Assembly (NCBI GenBank): GCA_964023275.1
Contig: OZ029917.1
Coordinates: forward strand, 20,026,488-20,090,487
DNA from: Norana najaformis
Lineage: Eukaryota > Annelida > Clitellata > Crassiclitellata > Hormogastridae
Reading direction: 5' to 3'
Length of the DNA stretch: 64,000 nucleotides
In this document: in pieces, positions 12,301 to 31,784 of the stretch
How positions within the stretch are numbered: the first letter of the stretch is position 1
Layout of the letters: every line of letters starts with the position of its first letter
Program-made: the position numbers and the translations under genes
Notes under the pieces: model-generated
Databases searched by the model: none
Seen by the model: the letters and a program-made list of their open reading frames with translations, nothing else
Told to the model about the DNA's origin: nothing

Positions 12301-13251
12301 AATGAAAGAGGTTACGAGGCATATGAAATTAAAGGAAAGAATGCGAACTAATGTTGTTTGTTTAACGACGCCGTCTTCCATTTGCCTTTAAGTCTGACAG
12401 TACAGTGGCCCATAAATACATCTGTAGCCATAAAATTGCGATGCACCGTATCCAGCTCAGAAGCTAAACTTTCCGTAGACTCACCAGGGCACTCGGTAGT
12501 TGCTATGACACGCACACAAGATTGACGCCGATTCCTTGTTTTTCTCGTATTCAGATACAAAAATAACTGACCTCGACTAACCTATAAATGATCTCAGACC
12601 AATTATTACAACCAGCCTAGTCTATGTACAGACCTTGTGAACGAAAATAATATATTGTAATTTAACCGGAGACTGTTTCTGTCCTCGAACCAAACGGAGG
12701 GCGGAGCTCATGCCCTAGATAAGAACGTTGCATTAGCTGTCACCTACCCAGATATTACACGCAAAACATTCCTATACACAAAAGCACACACACACTAGAA
12801 CACATAAGTGTCGATTGGTGGGAAACAGAGAGGGCATATCGCCAAATTTTATGCTGAGGGGCACCAGTGGTTATTTTCAACTTATTTTTATGCTTCGAAG
12901 TATTTGCCATATTTACTTAAGAAATTTTCTACTGGCAAATTATCGCTAGCGTAGCTGTCTTGTCCTGGGCTGTAAGGAACCCAGATTTCACTATAGACAT
13001 CGCATTTGTACATGACAACAGCTTAGTGTCCATACAGACTTGTCTCGTTTACTAGTACGGATCATGTATGATTCTCTGGACCCCGTTTAGTGTCTTCGCA
13101 AGCCTCTCTCGAAAGGTTGAAATATGTATGCTACCAGTTTGTTTGAGTATTGCTTGGTCCTCTCCGCCCTCCTTCAAACAGTTGACCCAGTAAGTCAGTA
13201 TGGCGCGTATTTCTTTAGCGCGTTCAGCTGTCTGCCTGCGCGAGTGATCGG

Positions 13252-13556
13252 AGACAATCGTAATCGTAATTCCAAGATTTCTACAGCGCCCAACGAAAGC
13301 CGCGCCGCGGAGAACCAGCTTATTCACAGGCGCTCAGTCAAAACAAAATCGATAGGCAAAAGGGTTCGGTTCCGGGTCAAGATCCAAGAGTCAGGCAGAG
13401 AGACAGCGTGGCAGCTACCGTGGGTGATGTTTGGGGTTGGAGAGCAGACAGATAAGAGGAAGAAGGGGTGTCAGGATAGGATCTGTGGAAGAGGAATGTT
13501 TTCAGTTTTGAGTGAAATGCCGAAACAGGAATTGCAAGCGGTGGAACAAGCGTAAA
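13252..13556 (-). mobile_element. 5'-truncated LINE 3' end
   Basis: Starts (plus strand) with CAATCGTAATCGTAATTCC, the tail. It continues with ACAGCGCCCAACGAAAGCCG and the CTCAGTCAAAACAAAATCG core, then GTGATGTTTGGGGTTGGAG, and ends near GCAATTGC...AAGCG. It is the same family as 3955-4262 and 29740-30205. Confidence 0.8.
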
Positions 13557-13683
13557 ACTATATTCATTGGCAACAATTCAACCAAGATTGTGGATAAAAG
13601 CACAAACGCCTTGAGTGATAAGGCAACTAGTTCCAAAGGGCAAGGGGACAACGCAGCCACTGACAAGGTGGTCTTCTAAGTTT

Positions 13684-13955
13684 ACTGGCTTGGTTAGCTA
13701 CATTGGTTAACGCGCACGTCAAGGCGCCTCTGAGCGTGAGGATGTCGGTTCGCATCCCGGTCGTGGCTTATTTAATTAAGAGTTTTGCATGATTTGAATC
13801 TCGGGCTAGCCCGGTCCGTAGGCCTACACGGGAACCTTAGATGGCGGGCTACCCATTCAAACGGGCAGCGGTGATGAAGGATCTCACCCGATCAATTCAT
13901 TGTAAAATGAGCAGGCCATATGATCGCTATAGAAAATCGTGTACATTTAAATTTC
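13684..13955 (+). mobile_element. tRNA-derived SINE, near full length
   Basis: The head (13684-13767) is tRNA-like. An A-box-like TAGCTACATTGGTTAACGCG is followed about 50 nt later by a B-box-like GGTTCGCATCC. The body continues with GATTTGAATCTCGGGCTAG, GGACCTT-like sequence, CCCATTCAAACGGGCAGC, GTGAAGGATCTCACCCGA and TGATCGCTATAG. The second full copy at 52645-52890 has the same order. The internal RNA polymerase III promoter is by homology to tRNA; the parent tRNA is not identified. Confidence 0.75.
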
Positions 13956-15634
13956 AACGTTTCCCCTTTCTCTGTGCTGCTGGACTCTGAGTCTGCGAAT
14001 AGATGACGCTGGATGCGATATCCTAGGCAAGGAAACTACCATCTTTCGAAAAAATGAGAGACGTACCACGGGGTTACTTCCATCATCCTCTGCAAGTCTG
14101 ACTGGTCGTTTGATGATGAGAACCAGATTTAACTAGGGTATGGTAAATTATATTAGTTAGATCCCCAGAGGGCTTGTCGTCACGTGACGTCTGGCTCAGG
14201 CAACATGCCATTCCGCGTGAGCCAACCGATGCAACCTTTGAACCAGATCATCATTGCCTAGACAGTGCGGATCTGGCTGTAGACGACTTTCAACTCTACT
14301 CGACCTGCCATTCGTCAGACGCACTTGCTTGTGTGTTATCTATAGCATACCCCAGTAACTGTAGAATCGACAAATTTACCAGATCTTACTTTGATCCACG
14401 AAAAAGTTACAATTCCATCTCTTGGCTCGACAATATACATGGAAGAAGTTGGTTAAGGTGAAAGTAATGGAGTATATGAGATGGAAAGAGTGATAGATGG
14501 ACGAACAAGTATAAAATGATGTGGAGCAGCGTATTTTATAACACGTCCTTTTTGGTTTAAGCGTTTATTAGAATACCTTGCTGCCAAGAGGTTAACTATG
14601 ATAAACTGAAAATTAACTAAAGATTACATTAGCCAAATTTAGATTCTAGTTTACACATGTTATGTTATACAATTACTTATGGCTTTATGCTACAATTTAG
14701 TTACAAAATCAGATATAGCATTGGTACGTACATGGGTCTATGTATATCAAATGAACTGTCAGAGTTGCTAATCCACTTAAATTTAATATGAGGACAAAAT
14801 TACACAAGTTCTACGGACAATTTTTTCGACAGAGACAATTCCTTTCTGCAGATTTTGTCAAAATAAGCGCTAATCGTTAACAGCAGACCAGAGCCTTGTG
14901 ATTATAAGACCTCAACCGTTAATGTAATTATAGTCTAGGACTAAAAGTTTTTGAATAAAACTTTAAATTTGAGTATTGTAATCTGCAACGAAAAAAAATT
15001 AAAATTATCTGAATAGAACGTTTAACTTTCGGTGATCGGCAAGTATAGGGCAGAAGCGGCGCAAAAAAATTCAAGTGTTATAGAACAATTTCAGTTTTTT
15101 CCCACATTTGCTGAACTTTGACAAAATTTGTGGACACCTAATGTTTTTAGTTTTTTTTACAGATTTCATGAACGCATCTGAATTCAACCAATTTCTTACG
15201 GATTATCGGCAAGCATAAAGACGTTTGGCAACCGGGCTAAATTGTGCCAAAACTTTCTCGACCTCTGCAGATCGTACATACAAGCCTGGAAACACAAAGG
15301 AAAAGCCGAACGTGCATACAACTGTATAGGCCTACAGTATATGCCGGTAATTTTTAACATTCTTATGCAATTGTAATACAAGATGAAACCCTAGAGATTG
15401 ATACGATTCTGTGTTAATATTTATATAAATTTTACTATTGCATTACAGATGTTATGGTTTTAGCTCAGATAAGAGCTGGTGAATTACGATGGGGTGACGG
15501 CCTCTCAGACATTTAACGATGAGGAATTCATAAGGAATGGAACTCGGCTGAATAGTGATCGACCGAGTTGATTGATCCGCTGCACTCAATAGCTCTGCAT
15601 TCTGTCTTTCAAACCATCTCTCGTTGTGATCTGC

Positions 15635-15735
15635 CGGTCTGTCTATATGGCTGTCTCTGTCCCTGTCTTTGTCTCTTTCTCTTCTCTCTCCTTCCTTTTG
15701 TTCTATGCCTCTCCGAATTTCTGTTGCTCTTTCTG
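15635..15735. repeat. Pyrimidine-rich low-complexity tract (CTGT/TCTC)
   Basis: Runs of CTGTCT, CTCTTTCTC and similar units. A like tract occurs at 17715-17850. No coding value. Confidence 0.7.
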
Positions 15736-17714
15736 TAAACGAACTTTCTCGGCTTCTGAATGTTGATCACTGTTTATCAGAGAAGCTGAAAAAAGAATAG
15801 ACCATGATGATCAGTGCATCAATAATCGATTTCCATATAATGAATTTTTTACTGTCTGAACTTTTCAGCTGCAGGAAGAGCAGCGCACAGCACGACAATA
15901 TACCTCTGACACCATATAGTCATTGTCTCTTCTATTGCTGCGAATAGGAGAGACACGGCTCAACAACCTCTTCTTGGAGTGCAAAAGTTCTTCTTCCGCC
16001 GTTTTCGGTCAGTCCTGAATGCAACACTAACACCAATTCTTCGCCGAGAGAGCTGAAATGGATCATGTGACATCATTTCAACAGGATAAACTCCAATGGC
16101 TCGGTATAAAGGAAAGCACAAGATGGGGCTTGAATAGAAATCAAACGGAAATCGATCCGGACACACCATATGTTTCAATATAATTGAATATTGTGTATGA
16201 ATGACCAGTGTACCACAAGACTGGCCAGTGGCCAGGCGGTACAGATATACCTGAATTTGCAGCGACGGGGATTTCACAGTGGAATAAATTAATACGTATT
16301 TTCACTAATATAAAAGGTATCCAGGGTAGCCAGGTATCCAGTAGGTGAATGAAAATTGAAAGTGCCTGAGATGCAAACCCCATAACGCATATGGGGTCTG
16401 GGAATGTCGTAAGCTCCCCAGCGAAGTCCACGGTGAAGTTCCGGAATTAAACGCATTTTTCCGAAATGATACAGACCAGGAATATCAAATACAAGAAATT
16501 GGCCAAGAAAAAATATTTATTGTATGATACTCGTATCCATAGACAGTGCAAAGTCAAAAGTCACCGATCGGGGGGAGGTAAACCTAAGAAATCTATTCGG
16601 ACAAATCCCAAGTTGATGGTCTTGGCCTAAGAGGGGTCCGGACCCCAGGATCCCCGGCCAGGTACGCTATTGACTAAATATAATAAGAATGCATTAAGGT
16701 TCCAAGCACGGGGTCCGTGCAGACAACGGTTAGTTGACGCAGACGAAATCCCGCAGAATAAAATTCTTATTTGGCGCGTAGACGGGCGAATCTTTCATTC
16801 GACTGCTTGTAGTCAAGTGACAAGCGTGAAGGATTACCAAAATCCAGAAGTTGGACAGATACATATTTTAAAGCTCTAGTTCCACCACAACGGTCAGTCA
16901 GCTGGTAGGCCAATACCTCAGACTACAGTCTATGTGTTTCGATGGTAACAGAGGCCACCTTTAGAGAGACTGAGTTGTTGTAGTTATGACACCAAACCAT
17001 GGCTGTCCGTAATTTAGTCCAAGGCGTTGCGCCTAAGCGTCGTTTATATGATAGTTAATTATATTTATATATTACAGTAGTATTAAGGTATCTTTACAGT
17101 AATAGTTCCTAGTCTCTCTCACAAAAGAAACAAATTATGCACTTATGCAGCAACATAGTTATTGCATACAGTTACACCGAAATCTTATAAAAAAGAAGAG
17201 TAGCTTAGTGAACGAATGAGGTTTGTTTTAGTAACTAGTTATTGTTTAATTTAAAAAGAACACTTGGAGCCAGTTGCAGCCGAAGAACACCTGCAACTGA
17301 GAGCTTGATGCAGACGATGTCTCCGTGCATGTGACAGGCCAATCGATATTTTGCTACGAGTGATTGGAAAAGATTTGTGTTGTGGGCTCTACGTCGGGTC
17401 TACAACATGCTGAAGCTTTCTGATCAATAAAAAGGCAGAAAGAATTCTAAAAACTTCATGTCGCCTAATTATGAACAATTTGGTTCATAAAGCTTTGTGG
17501 CGGATTTGATAAAGCAACTGCGTGTCAAGTCCTTTCGTTCAGTCGGTTTAGATATGCAGCAGGCAAAGAAGTCAGCCTAATTCTTGACGCATAATATTGA
17601 AGGAGAAATTACGACGTTGAATAAAACCAGACAAGTAACAGGTGGCTAGACGAGTTTTTTAATTAGTAAAATAAAATTGTTTTTGTGCTTATTTCTTTAA
17701 GTTTTTAATCATTT

Positions 17715-17850
17715 CTCTGTCTTTGTATCTCTCTGCATATGTGTCATTTGTCATTCTCCGTCTCTTTTTCTGCCTCTCTTTCTCTCTTTCTCTGTCGCTC
17801 GGCTGCCTCTCTGTCTCCGTTCTCAGCCTCTCTTTCTACCTTTCAGTCAT
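17715..17850. repeat. Pyrimidine-rich low-complexity tract
   Basis: TCTCTGTCT, CTCTTTCTC and TGCCTCTCTG units, similar to 15635-15735. The serine/leucine-rich open frame over it is an artefact of composition. Confidence 0.7.
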
Positions 17851-18267
17851 TCGTAACGCTGGTGCAGCTCTCATGACAACATGTTACAGTAACGAAGTTC
17901 GTAACACAGAGTACACCGATCGCCGAATAATGGTTAGAATTTATGCAATTCATACGGTGCAGTTAAGTAAAACGTTACACTTATACAAGATTCGATATAA
18001 TTTGAGGTTTCGGTTATTATGCAATACAACGCGGCATTTCCAATGCGCTTAATCTTACTGTACATCTTCAGAGACCAGGTGCGCCTTGCAAAGTCTGGAC
18101 TGCCTATCAGGGTAAATTGTAATTTTAATCGTAAATTATATAGCGCCCATTGAAGAGAAAATAATCAGTGTCTGGGGGTTAAACTCTTGAACAGTTCAGA
18201 AGGTTGGCTTGACTAGGGATGCAGGTTCTGCAACCAGCAAGAATTGCAAAGATGACTGGTGCGTTTA

Positions 18268-25404
<7,137 letters not shown>

Positions 25405-25477
25405 TTTCCTTCGATTCGTTAGGCCTCAACCTATTTTTAGGTCTAAATGTATTATTATATGGTATAATCATGTGTCT

Positions 25478-25762
25478 GCGTATTAATATATATATATATA
25501 TATGTATGTATGTATGTATGAATGTATGTATGAATGTATGTATGTATGTGTGTATGTATGTATGTATGCATGTATGTATGTATGCATGTATGTATGTATG
25601 TATGCATACTTGTATGTATGTATGCATGTATGTATGTATGTATGTATGTATATATGTATGTATGTATGCTTGTATACATGTATGTATGTATATATATGTA
25701 TGTATGTATGTATCTATGTATGTATGTTTCTATGTGTGTGTATGAATGAATGTATGTAGAGA
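25478..25762. repeat. TATG tetranucleotide microsatellite
   Basis: An AT run followed by about 60 TATG/TATGCATG units with scattered changes. It starts about 75 bp upstream of the spermidine synthase start codon and abuts a SINE on its right side. The Met-Tyr-Val-Cys and Ile-His-Thr-Tyr open frames here are not genes. Confidence 0.95.
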
Positions 25763-25925
25763 TTTAAATCTCGGACTAGTAGGGTCCGTGCACGGGGACC
25801 TTAAATGGCGTGGCGCCCATTCAAACGGGCAGCGGTGATGAAGGATCTCACCCGATAAATTCATTGAAAAATGAGCAGGGTCGATGCCATACGGTCGCTA
25901 TTTAAAACCTATACATTTAGGCCTA
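25763..25925 (+). mobile_element. tRNA-derived SINE lacking the tRNA-like head
   Basis: Reads GATTTAAATCTCGGACTAG, GTGCACGGGGACCTTAAATG, CCCATTCAAACGGGCAGCGG, GATGAAGGATCTCACCCGAT and ATACGGTCGCTAT. It ends near ACATTTAGGCC. Confidence 0.75.
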
Positions 25926-27234
25926 CATTTATGTATGCGTATATGTACGCATCTATGTATGTATGTATGCACAATAGTCCATAATAGCCTTATAACCAAA
26001 TATCAATTTATAACTGTCAGCACGAAGTCTTACGGTTTTTAAAGAGACTACATTCCAATGGGATAAAGAATTATATTACAAAGATCTGTAATCAACATAG
26101 ATCAATTACTCCGAAACAAATCCATATAGAGACCTAGGCTTATTTGATAAAGTTATACAATTTAAACTCACTTTTGGAAACTAAAGTAAATCTAATTCTA
26201 CGCAACTCACAGGCTATGCAAACCAACTGATATATTATAAGCTATTCAAAAGCAAGTTAGATTCCTTTTCTGCTTTTATACTGTTGTTCATCGACGAGTC
26301 TTACGCTGACGAACTTTCGCATAGCCAATATGGCTCAATGTATTTATTAGATACGTTAGTCTTATAGGAAGCTTTTAGTGGGCGTAGGGCCTACGTCTAT
26401 AAAACCCATACGTCTGCTTGACCGCGCGCTCTAACCCAAAAGGTCTGGTTTGATAAACACGGTTCATGGGTCAGGAAAGCTTTGTGTGAATGGCTTCGAA
26501 CCTTAGACTTGGGTCTAAATTAGATGCCCCTGTTGTGCCACGAAAGTTAATATACCACATGTGCACATATATGCCTCTTTATATAAACAGTGCCTATCTC
26601 TGAAAGATGCTTGGTACCTTAAACAGAACTCAACTCAAAGACAGGCTGAACAATATTGAGACTAGAATAGATAAGATGAGACATGGACTGACACGAGGAT
26701 ATAGTAACGAGGTCAGAAAAGATATCGAATACCGCTGCATTCCAAATAAGATTAACAGCATTTACTAATTACGGGATTGTTATCACTCAAGATACGGGAT
26801 AAAACTGATGCGTAGTGTGACGAAAGTAAGTAAGTAAGAAATTTGTTAAAATGCGATATGTCCATCAGCCTGAGTGAAAAATCGTAGGCGAACAGGCCAC
26901 AAGGCTCGTTTAGACTTATATATAGGATTTATAAACATTTGTAGTATTTATATTACACAAGAATTGAATTCTATAATAAACTGGTATTGAGGTTGTTCAA
27001 TTTTGCTTAAGTTTGTTACTAATATTTTAAAAATGAAGTCGGTGACCAAACTTTAAGCTGCAGGTCATTATCGTGCTTTGCTGCAGTCGTGAAATGGCGG
27101 TGCTCTATTTCACGCATACGGGTCAAGCAACTTGATATCATTTGATTAGCAATATATATGCCTATGCTATGCAGTACATTCGTGTGATATGTGAAAATAG
27201 CATATAGAAATCAAAGTACGTGTTCGGGCGAGTT

Positions 27235-28190
27235 ACGAAATAAATACCTACGGGAGAGATGGCATCCGGGAAACCTTTGTCGGACTCGTCAAATAAAATC
27301 TGATACGGTCGGGGAGTGAGTCAGTCCCGGAGTGTGTGGTCGGCAGACGGGCCAAGTGAGAAAAAAGAAACTGGTCATATGCTAGCCGAAACATCCACTG
27401 TATGTTCAGGGACCACCTCAAAATATGCGATTTTCAAATTTGTACCAATCCTGTTGCGAGGTCGCAGGATGGAATGATTCCGATAGCGGGAAGTTGTGCG
27501 ACACCAGAGGAAGGACACGTTCTGATGAATAAATAAGCAAATAAGCACGTATATGTGAAACTAGAGGTAAATCTACTGGATTTACCCCACCGTTTTCGTT
27601 CGAGAAGTAAGTGTAGGCCTATATAATCGCTAGTAAAAGGCAAGCTGGTCGATGCGTTTCCGAATAAGTCACAGCCAGACCAAGGGCTGTGTGATTCAGA
27701 AACCGACTTAACTGATCCAATTTTTATGGTTCGGGTCAAACTGTTACAAAGTGTCGAGACGGACTGATCTCCGATTGCGAAAAGATAAGAGGTCGCATGA
27801 AAGTCGGGAAACGACACGACACGTATGACACCCAAAGTAAGTCTGGCCCGAAGTGTGTGGTCGGCCAGAGTCCATGTATTGGAAAGAAAGTACACAGTTG
27901 TGTGTGAAACAAGGGGTAACGCTACCGAATTTACCCCACCGATGCCGTTAAGGCAACTAGTCTGTCTAAGCACCAAAGAGTCAAGCCAAACTGATTAGTC
28001 CTCTTCCTGAAAATTACAACCGCAGCGTTTGCTGTCCGGATTCCGAATCCAGCTCGAAGGATCCAATTTCAGAGTTTTTAAGCCCACCATCCAGGTCGCG
28101 AGACGGACTGATTCTGGATAGCGGAAAGATAAGGAGTTGTGTGCAAGTCGGGAGGATACGTCCGCAATATGCCTTGTCTAAATTTTGATG
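27235..28190. repeat. Complex tandem repeat, about 340 bp period, roughly three diverged copies
   Basis: Shared landmarks recur in order. GTCGAGACGGACTGATCTCC at about 27752 and GTCGCGAGACGGACTGATTC at about 28094 are 342 bp apart; a weaker version begins near 27450. GATTTACCCCACCG at 27573 and AATTTACCCCACCG at 27917 are 344 bp apart. GTGTGTGGTCGGC occurs at about 27337 and 27858. A 180-codon minus-strand open frame (27434-27976) lies wholly inside and is probably an artefact. Confidence 0.6.
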
Positions 28191-29739
28191 GGTTAAGTAG
28201 GGTTAGATGTAAAATGGGGTTCTGCCTGAACCTGAAATCTAGGGCTGAAATTTTTCCCAGCCACCCGCACGCCTTCTAGACCTCACTCGCACCCCGCACG
28301 ATACTAGTCCCACACCGGGTTTTACAACCTGGTCAACCCCATCGTATTAGGTTTACGCCTCTGAACCCCTCAAACACGCCATCACACTTCCAATTTTAAA
28401 ACACTTGGTGTTTTCCGCCCATTAACAACTTGGCCGCTGAAGCTACGCTTCCCAACCACATTTCGTAGGGCCGCTTGGGTTGATGCCCTCTCCCACTAGG
28501 CTGGCGAGGAGTTGATGCTCCGTCTATACTCGAACATTCTAGAGTCGATAATTATTAGCTTCCCATCGAGTTGACAAGCTTTTTGCCAGTCACAATACAC
28601 AACTCAGAGAATTGACTCAAGTGCAGGGAAGGGCCTTCTTGCTTATGTCGGGATAAAGGCCTTTGTTGTAAATAGCGACACGGCCAGCAAGGACAGTACA
28701 TAGGGACCTTAAATGGCGTGGCACTCATTCATACGGTCAGTGGCAATGAAGGATCTCGCCCGATAAATTCAGAGCAGGATCGAGGCCATACGGTAGGTAT
28801 AAAAAAATCATGTACATTTACATTTGCACTGACCTGGACGGTGGAGGCGCATCTTCGCCCTATGAAGTTTGGGCTATAGGCCTACTACACACAGTTTGGA
28901 GACGAACCCAAGACTATTGGCAAAAAGGCGTGGAACGGAACCGCACCGAGTAGGGGCACGACACTAATTTTTAAGATGATGAATGTATAACAAAACACGG
29001 CTGTAGAATTTAAGAGTAATAATAATGATTGAGAGACAAAAAAAGAAAAGTAAGAGAAATAACATTATATCTGGGTGTTTGGAAGCTTAGTAGGCCTACA
29101 GCGCACGAATGTAAGAAGGCTAATGACGGCACAGTAATGACTAACATCTAGCTTGTTTAGGGTCGTTTTATTTAGAGTTATTTTATATGGATAGCGCTGA
29201 TATTTACAAGATTCAGTTGTGTTTAAATTTTCTGAGTGTACTTAATTAATACTAGAGAATGCGCTAAAATAAGCTTGTGAAGTATAGTGCTATACGTACT
29301 AGTGACCTAGTTCTTCGCAACTTCATTGGTTAAAAATTGACTATCGCGCAGTCTCTGACAAACTAAATTTTGTTAATTGCGGTTTTCGCGCACATTGGTT
29401 AAAGTTGATCGTGTTATTTAGTTGCAGGCTACAATACCCGATGTAGGCCCATGTAAGGGTAAGAAATATTTAAAAGCTTTCTCAGGTCATCGTGCATTTG
29501 GCAAACGATTGATGCAAACTGCGTGCTGCTGTATTAAAGATTGCTAAATGCTAAGTTAAAGCAAGAAAGATGCGCCACAGGCTATTCCCTTTGGCCATAC
29601 ATGCTCGAATTATTTCGATAAAGTTTTCTTGAAAGAAATCGTAACGTTTTACGCAGTGCTGTGCTTTATTTTATCAGCTGCGTTGTTACTCGAGTAAACA
29701 CGACCCTTCGGTCACCGTAAAATTTAAGGTGTGCACAAT
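28191..29739. other. Intergenic stretch
   Basis: Apart from a SINE fragment at 28695-28825, I see no gene, tRNA or recognised repeat. Confidence 0.4.
28695..28825 (+). mobile_element. tRNA-derived SINE fragment
   Basis: Reads ATAGGGACCTTAAATGGCG, GAAGGATCTCGCCCGATAAA and GAGGCCATACGGTAGG, ending near GTACATTTACATTTGC. It is more diverged than 25763-25925. Confidence 0.65.
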
Positions 29740-30205
29740 ACAACCGCTTTGCTCAACCCGCTCCTCTTCTGCCCTGACACTTCTCCGCCCTCCCGTCACC
29801 TCATCCTTAAAATTTGGTAATCGCTCCATAGCCATAGCTGCCCCACCATTCTGGAATAAACTACCTCCCGAATTGCGACAGTTTTCTGACCCATCATACA
29901 AAGTCATAGATGCTCCACCGCTTGCAATTTCTGCTTCGACCTTTCACTCAAAACTGAAAACATTCCTTTTTCACAGATCGTACCCTGACACCACTTCTTC
30001 CTCTTATCTCTCCTCTCCAACCCCAAACACCACCCCCATAGCTGCCACGCTGTCTCTCCATCTGACTTTTGGATCTTGACCTGGAACCGAACTCTTTTGC
30101 CTATCGATTTTGTTTTGACTGAGCGCCTGTGAATAAGCTGGTCCCCGCGGCGCGGCTTTCGTTGGGCGCTGTAGAAATCTCAGAATTACGATTTTACGAT
30201 TCATA
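29740..30205 (+). mobile_element. LINE 3' end with reverse transcriptase C terminus
   Basis: The longest copy of the repeated LINE 3' end. Its open frame (29729-30079) contains LKFGNRSIAIAAPPFWNKLP, then PELRQFSD and STFHSKLKTFLFHRSYP. This is the C-terminal signature of CR1/L2/Rex-type LINE reverse transcriptases. The untranslated part follows (GGATCTTGACCTGGAACCG, GTGAATAAGCTGGTCCCCG, GGGCGCTGTAGAAATC) and ends in a short ACGATT tail. It defines the family for the other eight copies. Confidence 0.85.
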
Positions 30206-30627
30206 CGAGTATTTGACTTGGCAGTGTGCAGATTTAAAGAAGACATGATCCACAATCTAGGAATTACAATCAAGCGCATCAAGCAACTGGCCAGTGCATG
30301 TCAGGTGATTTTGGTCACCTGATAATGTGGACGGGCAGAATGTAATTGGTCGTGGATCCGCTCATACCTGGTTGCATGAAATATCAATGGGCGGGATGGA
30401 ATTTGTTGTTGATCTGCTGACACCAGACAGAACTAGTATCATAACTGTCGCTAACACTTGAGTAACTTTAGACTAGTTCCTTGTGTATATGCAACATAGG
30501 CATTTGTACAATACAAAACTTATCTCTGTTATTTTATGAATTCACATATTAACACTCCATCACCCGAACTACGAAGTGCTGCCCATCTTCATTAGCTGAC
30601 AGATTTATAGAATGGTCTGGTGACCAG

Positions 30628-31660
30628 ACAAAAGCACGCAGAGCAAATGCGCGCCAACCAAAGCGCGCCGACAAAAGTGTGTGCCGTCATTTTCGCACAA
30701 GACAAATGAGCGCCAACATAAGCAAGAAGACATAGAGCCATACAAAGAAATGACTATTTTATTTAGAAGACAAACAAAACGTTACTTTGATGTTATATAC
30801 TGTGAAACAGCAAATAAGGTAATGCTTTTAAAATGTTCTTTTATTATTTGAATTTTGTTATGTTTCCGTTTTGTCAAATTGTCGTTCAGTCGCTTCTGCG
30901 AGGCCGTTTACAATGGTAACATACTCGCTGCCTCCAACGACATTCCGAGAGAGCTTTGCTGAATTATTTGCCTTGGTCTGTCGACGGTGGCCATTGCTTT
31001 TCGACGCATCTCCGCTACAGTCTTCTGCACTTCGTTGTGTTCTGGATCTGGAGCATGGTTGCGTTGAGATATCACTGTACTTGCGTCTTCTGTCATCACT
31101 TTAATTCGTCCTCTACAGATCACTTTTACAGCATCTCCACGATGCACTGCCTTCGGAATTTTCTCGGTCTTTTCTATATCGAAATCCGTCAGCAATGATA
31201 TGCTCTTTAGCCTTCTGCGACCCAGTCTTCTCCATGGTTAAACAAGATTATTTCACTTTTTGAAGATTTTACATGTTGTATTTGGTATTTATAGTTTTCT
31301 TTGTTTATTCTGCGCAAATACGAGCTTTGAAGTCTCCTCGTATGATGCAGTAATTTCAACTATAAGTTTCTTTCTACTATTATTTTTACATCAAAGTGGC
31401 AGCAGCTGTTGTGTTCGCATCATATTATTGTGTATTATTCATTGCCATACAGTATATAAAGTTGCCGTCTTTATTCTAATCAATCGAAGTGTTAAAGCGT
31501 TTAACCTTTGAAGTTAGTCAATCAAAGGGTTAATAATAGTCAATGCTGCGTGCTTTTGATGGCGCTCGTTTGACGGGGCTTGTTCTACAGCGCTTAGTTG
31601 ACGGTGCGCATTTGTCGGCGCTCATTTGTCGTGTGCGCTAATGACGGGGTGCCGAATAGT
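30628..31660 (-). mobile_element. Mutator-like element remnant with repeated inverted ends
   Basis: The left end carries CAAATGCGCGCC, CGCGCCGACAAAAG and GTCATTTTCGCACAAGACAA followed by ATGAGCGCC. The right end, read on the minus strand, carries GTCATTAGCGCACACGACAA, then ATGAGCGCCGACAAATGCGC. The ends are thus inverted, built from a repeated GACAAATG.GCGCC unit. The interior encodes a FLYWCH-type finger (30845-31235), a domain often found in invertebrate Mutator-like transposons. No transposase DDE domain is visible, so it is a truncated, non-autonomous copy. Exact termini are uncertain by tens of bases. Confidence 0.6.
30845..31235 (-). pseudogene. FLYWCH-type zinc finger of a Mutator-like transposon, frameshifted
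   Basis: From ATG at 31235 the frame reads MEKTGSQKAKEHIIADGFRY and RKDRENSEGSASWRCCKSD, then hits a stop. The finger resumes in another frame as CRGRIKVMTEDAS, with QRNHAPDPEHNEVQKTVAEM and then RPRQIIQQSS. W-R-C, C-R-G-R and NHAPDP are FLYWCH landmarks. The first His of the usual HNH is Arg here. A single-base-class indel near 31111-31125 splits the domain, and a stop near 30908 interrupts the C-terminal basic region (SQKRLNDNLTKRKHNK continues in frame). It is dead. Confidence 0.7.
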
Positions 31661-31784
31661 CTGCCTTTCTTGGACGCCCTGTATAAAAGCACAAAAACAA
31701 CAATTACATGAGGGTTAGGATTTGCAGTCTATGCAATAATCATTGTTTAAATAAATATGTACGCTGCTTAGGGTGCATGGGAGA

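Larger units (their letters stand above)
10600..18267. other. Intergenic region, no gene recognised
   Basis: Between the esterase pair and spermidine synthase. It contains SINE copies (11971-12300, 13684-13955), a LINE 3' end (13252-13556) and pyrimidine-rich simple sequence (15635-15735, 17715-17850). Small open frames at 12348-12560 (minus), 14174-14461 (plus) and 15960-16431 (minus) lack flanking splice structure or any known motif, and I do not call them genes. Confidence 0.5.
25405..27225. other. Region upstream of spermidine synthase
   Basis: Contains the TATG microsatellite and a SINE. No further gene is recognised and no strong core-promoter motif was seen next to the start codon at 25404. 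Confidence 0.4.

Noticed and set aside
13684-13767. Possible tRNA gene
   Set aside because: The A and B boxes are tRNA-like, but the sequence continues into the SINE body and does not form a clean cloverleaf; it is the SINE head.
14174-14461. 95-codon plus-strand open frame
   Set aside because: No homology that I recognise and no promoter, splice or polyA context; too short to support as a gene.
27434-27976. 180-codon minus-strand open frame
   Set aside because: It lies wholly in a diverged tandem repeat, with no motif and no splice context.
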